Shown one piece after another: positions 58,272 to 64,000 of a stretch of 64,000 bases of DNA. The DNA is taken from NCBI RefSeq assembly GCF_003626655.1, contig NZ_RBAN01000002.1:124001-188000 (forward strand), written 5' to 3'. Below the pieces are notes generated by a model that was not told the origin of the DNA, did no database searches, and saw only the letters and a list, made by a program, of their open reading frames with translations. This DNA is from Micromonospora costi. GTDB lineage: Bacteria; Actinomycetota; Actinomycetes; Mycobacteriales; Micromonosporaceae. A program made the translations under genes and the position numbers. The first letter of the stretch is position 1. Every line of letters begins with the position of its first letter.

Positions 58272-61199
58272 TTATTCGTCGACCGCCGGTGGTTGCCCCT
58301 GCTCGCCGACGAGGCCCAGCTCCACCACCCTGATCGCGAGCGCGGTACGGGACGGCACGCGCAGCTTGCGCATGGCCGACTTCAGCTGGCTGGCCACGGT
58401 CTGCGTCGACACCACCAGCGCGTCGGCGATCTGCCGGTTCGTCCGGCCGCCGACCAGCAGCCGGGCCACCTCCAGCTCGCGCGGCGAGAGTTGGTTGCCG
58501 TAGCTGGGCCGGCCACGGCCCCGCGTCACCCGGGTTTCGCACCCGCGCTCGTGCAGGGACCGGGCCACCCGGTCGGTGTCGTTGTGGGCGCCGAGGTCCG
58601 ACAACGCCCGCGACACCTCGGACAGCGCCGACCGGCCGACGTCGTGCTGGCCGACGGCGATCAGGCAGCGGGCGTGGCGCTCCCGGGCGAGCAGAGCGTC
58701 ATACGGGCGCGGCAGTGCCTGCCACGCGGCGGCCGCGCGGGCGAACAGCGCCGCGGCGCGAGCGAACTGGCCGTCGGCTTCGGCCAGGATCGCCCGGCAC
58801 ACCACCAGGGACGCCTGCGGGGCCGGAGCGTCCTTGTCACCCATGGCCCGTTCGAACGCGGTCACGAGGTCGGTCGCACCGTCGAGCTGGCCGGCGGCCA
58901 CCAGCGCCGCGACGCGTACGGGGGCGACCTCGGTGGCCCGCGGCCAGACCCCACTGCGGACGGCGATCTCGGCCGGCTCGTCGGTGAGGCGGAGCGCCTC
59001 GTCGACGTTGCCGTCGTGCAGGTGCAGCTGCGCCAGCGCGGCCGCGGCCTCGACCCGTTGCTGGTCGTCGTGCCCGGCGAGGCGCAGCCGTTCCTCGGCT
59101 CGCTCCCGGTCCCCGGCGGCGGCGTGGATCAGGCCCGCCACGAGGGCCGCCTCGGCCCGGTCCTTCAGCCGCACCCCGTCGTCGTCCAACAGCGCGGCGA
59201 CCCGGTCCGCGAGCCCCGACCAGGCGCCGGTGAACCAGTCCAGATGAGCCTGGGTCGAGGCGACGCTGCCGGCGTGGCCCAGAAGCTCGTGCTTCTCGAC
59301 GAGCGCCAGGGCCTTCGCCAGCCGCGCCCGGGCCTCGTCGTACCGTCCCCACCGCATCGCCGCCTCGCCGACGTTCGTCTGGCCGATCGCGACGAGCACC
59401 GCCTCCCGCGCACTCGCGGGATCCTCCGGGAACTGCCGGGCCTCAACCCACCCGGCCTCCTCACCGAGCATGATCAACGCGAAGGCGCGTTCCAGGAACA
59501 GACGCAGGCGTTCGTGCGGCGCGATCGAGGGCGCCACGGCAGGCGCCTCGCGCAGCCAGCGCAGATGCTCCGCGGCCGGTCGGGCGTCCGCGAGGGGTAT
59601 GGCGAGGAAGATCCGGGCGCGCGCCGCCTCCAGCGAGTCCGGCGCGAGGTGGGCCACCGCCTCCGCTATCTCGATGCGGCCCGCCTCCATGGCTCCCGCC
59701 ACCATGAGTACCCGGCCGAGCTGGAAGCGGACCAGTGCCGCCTGTTCCGGTGTCAGGACCTGGGCGTGGAGAGCCGTCCGCAACGATTCGATGATCTTCG
59801 AGTACGGGTCGAACCCGGGCAGGGACTGAAAGTGGATCTTCGCCACGAGCCGTACCAGCGGCTCGACCGGCAGCGCGACGGCGGTGACCAGGTTGTGCAG
59901 GAGCAGCGCCGAGGTGACCACGTCACCGGACTGTGTGGAGAGGTCGGCTGCCCGCTCGGCATACCGGCAGGACGCCTCGGCGTCGCCGGCCTCCCGGAAG
60001 TGGCGCGCCAACTGCGCCACCGGCGGCAGGGCCGTGTTCTCCAGGGCCTGGCCGGCGCGCCGATGCATGAGGCGCCGCTCCTGGACCGGGATGGCCTCGT
60101 ACACCGCTCGGCACGCCAGGGAATGGCGGAACGACCACTGCCCGCGCTCGTCCTCACGCAGCAGGCCGCAACCGACCACGTCGGCGACCTGCGCCATGGC
60201 CCGGTCCTCGGGCAGACCGGTCACCGCGGTGAGGATGGCATAGTCGGCCGGTTCGGCGAGCACCGCGGCGGCGTGCAGGACGGTCCGCGTGTCGGGTCGG
60301 AGCCGCCCGACCCGCTCCAGCACGGCATCGCGGATCGTGGGCGGCACCTCGATGTGATCCAGCCGGCGACGAGCCCAGCCACCATCCTGGCGGATCAGGT
60401 CGGCCCGGGCGTGCAACAAGCGCACCGACTCCTCCAGAGCCAGCGGCACGCCTTCGGTCCGTGCGTGCAGGAAGGACGCGAACTCGGCCGACACGTGCTC
60501 CTCGGCGAGCATCGAGGAGACGAAGGTGGCGGTCTCGCCGACCCCTAGCGGCTTCAGGGTCAGCCTGACCAGGTGCGCGTCGGCGGGCAGCCGGGAGGAC
60601 AGCCGCAGTAGCAGCGAGTCGGGCGGCACCTCCTCCGGCCGGTACGTCAACACCACGCTCACCGGTTGGGGGCGGCGTGAGACAAGGAAGAGCAGGAACT
60701 CCAGCGTTGCCTCGTCCGCCCAGTGCACGTCCTCGAGCGCAAGGACCGCCACGTCGAGTCGGCTGAGCAACTCGACGAAGGCGCGGAACAGCCGGTGCCG
60801 GGCCGCCGTGGCGTCCTCCAGCGGCTCCGGGGCCGGCGGAAGGTTGGCCGCCCACTCCGGAAACAATGGCCGCAGTGCGCCGCCCAGGCCACTGAGCCGC
60901 AGGTCGGAACCGTTGCCCACGCCCTCGCGGACCGCGTCCACCACAGCGCCGAGGGTGTACGGCTCGCGCAACGGCGGGCAGGCCCCGACCAGGGCCCGGC
61001 GCTCACCCTCGGACGGGGCTGCCAGGAACTCCCGCAGCAGCCGGGTCTTGCCGATGCCCGCTTCGCCTTCGAGCAGGATCACGACGGGCGGCTGCCCGAG
61101 CGCCTCGCCGAGCGCGAGGAGCTCCCGGGTCCGTCCGACGAACCGCGGTACGGAGAGCGCTGGAAGGTGACTGGCATCGATGTTCGCCTGTCTGACCAA
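58272..61199 (-). CDS. LAL-type LuxR-family transcriptional regulator
   Basis: 975 residues. N-terminal AAA/STAND domain: VPRFVGRTRELLALGEALGQ, Walker A VILLEGEAGIGKTRLLREFL and Walker B VAVLALEDVHWADEATLEFL. The long middle is a TPR-like helical array (RRWGRYDEARARLAKALALV style). The C-terminal GerE/LuxR HTH is LSPRELEVARLLVGGRTNRQ then IADALVVSTQTVASQLKSAM. LAL regulators integrate nucleotide or ligand signals and activate clusters. It is upstream of and co-oriented with the subtilase, which is the most likely target (inference). Confidence 0.92.
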   Translation of the reverse strand: MVRQANIDASHLPALSVPRFVGRTRELLALGEALGQPPVVILLEGEAGIGKTRLLREFLAAPSEGERRALVGACPPLREPYTLGAVVDAVREGVGNGSDLRLSGLGGALRPLFPEWAANLPPAPEPLEDATAARHRLFRAFVELLSRLDVAVLALEDVHWADEATLEFLLFLVSRRPQPVSVVLTYRPEEVPPDSLLLRLSSRLPADAHLVRLTLKPLGVGETATFVSSMLAEEHVSAEFASFLHARTEGVPLALEESVRLLHARADLIRQDGGWARRRLDHIEVPPTIRDAVLERVGRLRPDTRTVLHAAAVLAEPADYAILTAVTGLPEDRAMAQVADVVGCGLLREDERGQWSFRHSLACRAVYEAIPVQERRLMHRRAGQALENTALPPVAQLARHFREAGDAEASCRYAERAADLSTQSGDVVTSALLLHNLVTAVALPVEPLVRLVAKIHFQSLPGFDPYSKIIESLRTALHAQVLTPEQAALVRFQLGRVLMVAGAMEAGRIEIAEAVAHLAPDSLEAARARIFLAIPLADARPAAEHLRWLREAPAVAPSIAPHERLRLFLERAFALIMLGEEAGWVEARQFPEDPASAREAVLVAIGQTNVGEAAMRWGRYDEARARLAKALALVEKHELLGHAGSVASTQAHLDWFTGAWSGLADRVAALLDDDGVRLKDRAEAALVAGLIHAAAGDRERAEERLRLAGHDDQQRVEAAAALAQLHLHDGNVDEALRLTDEPAEIAVRSGVWPRATEVAPVRVAALVAAGQLDGATDLVTAFERAMGDKDAPAPQASLVVCRAILAEADGQFARAAALFARAAAAWQALPRPYDALLARERHARCLIAVGQHDVGRSALSEVSRALSDLGAHNDTDRVARSLHERGCETRVTRGRGRPSYGNQLSPRELEVARLLVGGRTNRQIADALVVSTQTVASQLKSAMRKLRVPSRTALAIRVVELGLVGEQGQPPAVDE

Positions 61200-62507
61200 C
61201 GCCTGCCCCTCCCGGTCGATAACCGGTCCGGGCCGATTCTCACCCTACACGCAGGTCAATGTCCATCAATTCTCACGGAATCCGCAGACGGCGGGACAAG
61301 GCCGGATGGCGTGCGCGACGGGAGGCGCCACACAACCGTCGACGCCTCGCGCACCTGTATACAATTGACTATTAATTAACTTGTCCATTCGCCAGGGCCG
61401 GATGGCCGGTACCCGCATTTGTCTGCATATATCTCCTCTGACAGAGGAAGGCGGATAATTGTCCGCTGGTCACGGCGGCCCTGGCAAGACACAGCGAACG
61501 ACGGCCCTCGTTGGGATTGACCCCCACCGGGACGCGACCGCTCCCGGCCGTCACGGTGATGGCGACGACTCGACGTCGGCCGTCGATGCTCTCCCTGCCG
61601 CGAGGGCGCTACGGTTCCGCGGGATTCCCGGTCGCGGCGAGCAGTCGCCGGGCGACGGTGCGGCACGCCGGTGTGAGTCCGGTCCGCCCGACGATCGTGA
61701 AATCGGCGCCGAGAAAGGCGAGGCCGACCATCCGGCAGGCCGACTGGCTCATCGACCTCGGCCCGGCCGCGGCAGGCACGGCGGCCGCGTCCGCTACGAA
61801 GGACGGCGGGTGGAATTATGCGCGGCGGTGAAGTCGCCTTGACGCGGCCCTTCGAAGACGCGAACGGGGACAACCGATCGCCTGAATCGGCCGCCCGATC
61901 GACGCCGACCAACGTCCTTGGGGACGCCCGCACCCCGACGGAGGCGTCGTGCTAGACGAGCAACCGGTTCCAGCCGTGTGGCCAAGCCCTTTGGTACCTG
62001 CGGATGCGACATCCGCGTGTTCTGTGGCGGTTCCGGCTCGCGTCAGAGGCGATGTGTCGGCCCCGGCCTCGGGCGTCCTGGATTGACCTCTGCTGCCACC
62101 GGCTTGTGGCCCGTGGATGGCCCGACCCGCCGCCTGATCCGTAGGTCCGGACATGGCCGCAGCGCTGGGGCCGTTCGCGGGTCGGAAAAGCCTGTCGGCG
62201 CTGCGGCGACTGGCCATCGGTGAGCGGAGCAGGCTAGGCGTCGGCGTACGGCCGACCGTGTCACATCGACCCCTGAACAGTGTGAATGCGGTTCGGGTTC
62301 TGCCACATCTGGTCCACTCCGCTTACCTGGGGTCGACCGCCTAAACCACACGTTGCGGTGCTGGCGCCGGGCGGTCCCCTGACGGGCCGTCGCTGGTCGC
62401 GCCTTTCACGCACGCGACCAGCCGTACGGCGATCGTCTACGCCCTCGATGTTATCGGCCATCTCGTCGGGTCTTCTCTGAACATTGCCGCGGATCAGAGG
62501 TGTGGTG
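61200..62507. other. 1.3-kb non-genic region
   Basis: No intact gene. A plus-strand piece at about 61730-61770 reads IRQADWLIDLGPAA, echoing the C-terminal motif of UvrA-like ABC proteins, and may be a relic. AT-rich bases around 61365-61395 (ATTAATTAAC) lie upstream of the LAL gene and may include its promoter. Confidence 0.35.
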
Positions 62508-63218
62508 TCAGCTGAAGAGGGCGCCGGGGATGTCGGCGTAGAAGAGGGCGGGGTCGCGGGACAGGGAGGCCTTGACGTTGGCGGTGGGAGTGTCGGCGAT
62601 CACCTCGAGTTCGCCCGCTTCCAGGCCGTCTAGGGCCATGGCGACTACCTCGCGGGGTGGGAGTTTGGGGATGTCGTAGGCGGCCATCATGTCGGTGTCG
62701 GCGATGGCCAGAGCCAGGGCGGTGACCTGAGTTTTCTGGTCGGTCAGCTCGAGTCTGATGCCGTTGGTGAGGGACCATTCCGCGGCTTTGGAGGCGGCGT
62801 AGCCGTTGCTGGCGGGGGCGAAGGTGTACCAGCTCAACGCCGAGATGACGTTGAGGATGGCGCCGCCGGCGAGTTTGGGGGCGAAGGCACGGGTGACGTT
62901 GAGGGTGCCCCAGAAGTTGGTGTCGAATTCGCGGCGGATGTTTTCCGTGGAGGGGCCGAGCAGGGGAGCGTTCGTGGAGATGCCGGCGTTGTTGATGAGG
63001 ACGTCGAGGTCGCCCACCTCGGCTGCCGCGGCTTCGATGGAAGTCGGGTCGGTGATGTCCAGTTGGAGGGGGATGACACCGGGGATGTCGATGCGGTCGG
63101 GGCGGCGGGCGGTGGCGTAGACCGTGGCGGCGCCGCGGGCGAGGAGAGCCTCGGCGAACGCCTTGCCGAGGCCGCGGTTGGCGCCGGTGACGAGAGCTTT
63201 CGTGTCGTTGATCTGCAT
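62508..63218 (-). CDS. SDR-family oxidoreductase
   Basis: 236 residues, classical short-chain dehydrogenase. Cofactor motif ALVTGANRGLGKAFAEALLA (TGxxxGxG), LDVLINNAGISTNAPLLG (NNAG), catalytic Ser in ILNVISALSWYTFAPASNGY and Tyr-Lys in YAASKAAEWS. The Arg-rich ATARRPDRIDIP segment after strand 2 suggests NADPH. The C-terminal half is shorter than usual. It is divergent from a MerR regulator that likely controls it. Confidence 0.92.
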   Translation of the reverse strand: MQINDTKALVTGANRGLGKAFAEALLARGAATVYATARRPDRIDIPGVIPLQLDITDPTSIEAAAAEVGDLDVLINNAGISTNAPLLGPSTENIRREFDTNFWGTLNVTRAFAPKLAGGAILNVISALSWYTFAPASNGYAASKAAEWSLTNGIRLELTDQKTQVTALALAIADTDMMAAYDIPKLPPREVVAMALDGLEAGELEVIADTPTANVKASLSRDPALFYADIPGALFS

Positions 63219-63225
63219 GCCGCTA

Positions 63226-63256
63226 CGCTAAAACCTCACGTTGACGTCAGAGGCAA
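63226..63256. promoter_or_regulatory. Pseudo-palindromic MerR-type operator between SDR and merR
   Basis: ACCTCACGTTGACGTCAGAGG, centred on GACGTC, in the 58-base gap. On the minus strand TTGCCT (63256-63251) could be the -35 and TTAGCG the -10 of the SDR promoter with about 19 bases between, the long spacing MerR proteins act on. Confidence 0.5.
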
Positions 63257-63276
63257 GTATTGCGAGGTGGGTCACT

Positions 63277-63639
63277 GTGCGGATCGGGGACCTGGCGACC
63301 AGGACGCAGGTGAGCGTGCGGGCGCTGCGGTACTACGAGGAGCAGGGGTTGCTGGCCTCGACGCGTAGTCGGAGCGGGCAGCGGCTCTATGGGGACACGG
63401 CGATCAACCGGGTGCGGCTGATTCAGCAGTTGTACGGTGCGGGACTGTCCAGCAAGACGATCGCGGAGCTCTTGCCGTGCGTGGACGCCAAGGTGAGCAC
63501 GCCGGAGTCGCGGGAACGGCTGGCAGCGGAGCGGGACCGGATCAACACGCAGATCGCCGAGCTGATGATCGCGCGGGACAGGCTCAACGACATGATCGAC
63601 CTGACGTCAAGACCGAACCCGAAGTGCGACTACGTATAG
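63277..63639 (+). CDS. MerR-family transcriptional regulator
   Basis: 120 residues from GTG 63277 (VRIGDLATRTQVSVRALRYY). HTH then EEQGLLASTRSRSGQRLYGD and NRVRLIQQLYGAGLSSKTIA. A dimerisation helix ERLAAERDRINTQIAELMIA ends in a short tail PNPKCDYV with one Cys. It belongs to the small MerR type that controls an adjacent divergent SDR gene. Ligand unknown. Confidence 0.92.
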   Translation: MRIGDLATRTQVSVRALRYYEEQGLLASTRSRSGQRLYGDTAINRVRLIQQLYGAGLSSKTIAELLPCVDAKVSTPESRERLAAERDRINTQIAELMIARDRLNDMIDLTSRPNPKCDYV

Positions 63640-63887
63640 GCGTGGGTCCGCGATCCAGCCCGATGCCCGGACAGCGGATCACCAGCCACCAGGATGTTGC
63701 GGTTCGCATGGTGCAAGGTCCGGCCCACAGTGTGCTTGCTGCGCGTTGGCGCGGCGGGGGTCCCACCCGCACCCCATGGCCACTAGCGGCCGCTTCGCGC
63801 CGACAGATCAGTTCCCTCACCGTCGGGCAGGCGGAGGCGACCCGCGAATAGGGCAAGGGGACCGCCACGCGACGGCGTCGGCGCTGG

Positions 63888-64000
63888 GTGACTGACTCCG
63901 TGATCATCAACCCCAGCGACCCGCTGGACTGGACCGGACGCCCCTGGGCGAACGCCAACAAGCTGACAACGGTCTATCTATCCGCCCGGCAATGGGGCGG
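63888..64000 (+). CDS. Partial ORF running off the right edge
   Basis: From GTG 63888 or GTG 63900: VIINPSDPLDWTGRPWANAN then KLTTVYLSARQWG, still open at the window end. The sequence looks like coding protein but is too short to classify. Confidence 0.4.
   Translation, partial: MTDSVIINPSDPLDWTGRPWANANKLTTVYLSARQWG

Noticed and set aside
58062..60548. 828-codon plus-strand open frame
   Set aside because: Antisense shadow of the LAL regulator, which has Walker and LuxR motifs.
61730..61770. UvrA-like motif IRQADWLIDLGP
   Set aside because: A dozen residues without surrounding ABC signature or Walker motifs; recorded only as a possible relic.
1..64000. CRISPR arrays, rRNA genes, intact integrase or intact insertion sequences
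   Set aside because: No regularly spaced direct repeats, no rRNA signatures, and every transposase found is truncated.

Overview
The window is high-GC actinobacterial DNA, most likely from a Micromonosporaceae-type actinomycete. The reasons are GC-rich codon use, frequent GTG/TTG starts, 4-bp ATGA/GTGA overlaps, a GPP34 gene, a LAL regulator and small genes typical of actinomycete integrative elements. The genus call is inference. Most genes are ordinary chromosomal ones, but at least four stretches are mobile or decayed DNA.

Layout. 1-4853: partial XRE regulator, then an APC permease, acetamidase/formamidase, GPP34 and GNAT run. 5261-18790: a genomic island that begins at a 44-nt 3' fragment of tRNA-Val(CAC). 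It holds a regulatory module of three overlapping small genes divergent from a GntR gene, an AlbA_2 protein, a Zn-knuckle/HNH nuclease, a GIY-YIG protein, an unrecognised 483-aa protein and two tandem HEPN/TOPRIM-type proteins (a candidate defence cluster). 18793-22601: a WYL regulator with an NmrA-type reductase, a DinB-like protein and an epoxide hydrolase, linked by two copies of one operator. 22605-29761: an MFS pump, a PhyH dioxygenase plus TrmH methyltransferase pair, a GyrI-like protein and a DUF1963 protein, among IS256 and ISAs1 remnants and a broken FAD monooxygenase.

29905-40215 is an arsenic locus. A leftward operon encodes two small Cys-bearing proteins, an M28 peptidase, ArsR, ArsN, a flavoprotein with a Cys-rich tail and an MFS exporter. 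Rightward units encode further ArsR proteins, an ArsR-ArsC fusion, two more ArsC proteins, an aquaporin and a broken trxB. ArsO lies between them on the minus strand. There is no Acr3 or ArsB, so the likely route is arsenate reduction by ArsC with arsenite leaving through the aquaporin. The leftward operon looks like a separate organoarsenical or peptide-linked branch.

40566-48961 is a decayed stretch: IS110 end, truncated FAD oxidase, mqo, a doubly frameshifted gene, a glycosyltransferase tail, a TetR/NTF2 pair with twin operators, a HEPN fragment, a membrane protein, and two of three copies of a dispersed repeat. 48962-52997 is a SWIM/DUF6493 pair. 53489-61199 is a small lipoprotein-like protein, a large secreted subtilase and a LAL-type LuxR regulator. 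62508-63639 is an SDR divergent from a MerR regulator. A partial ORF runs off the right edge.
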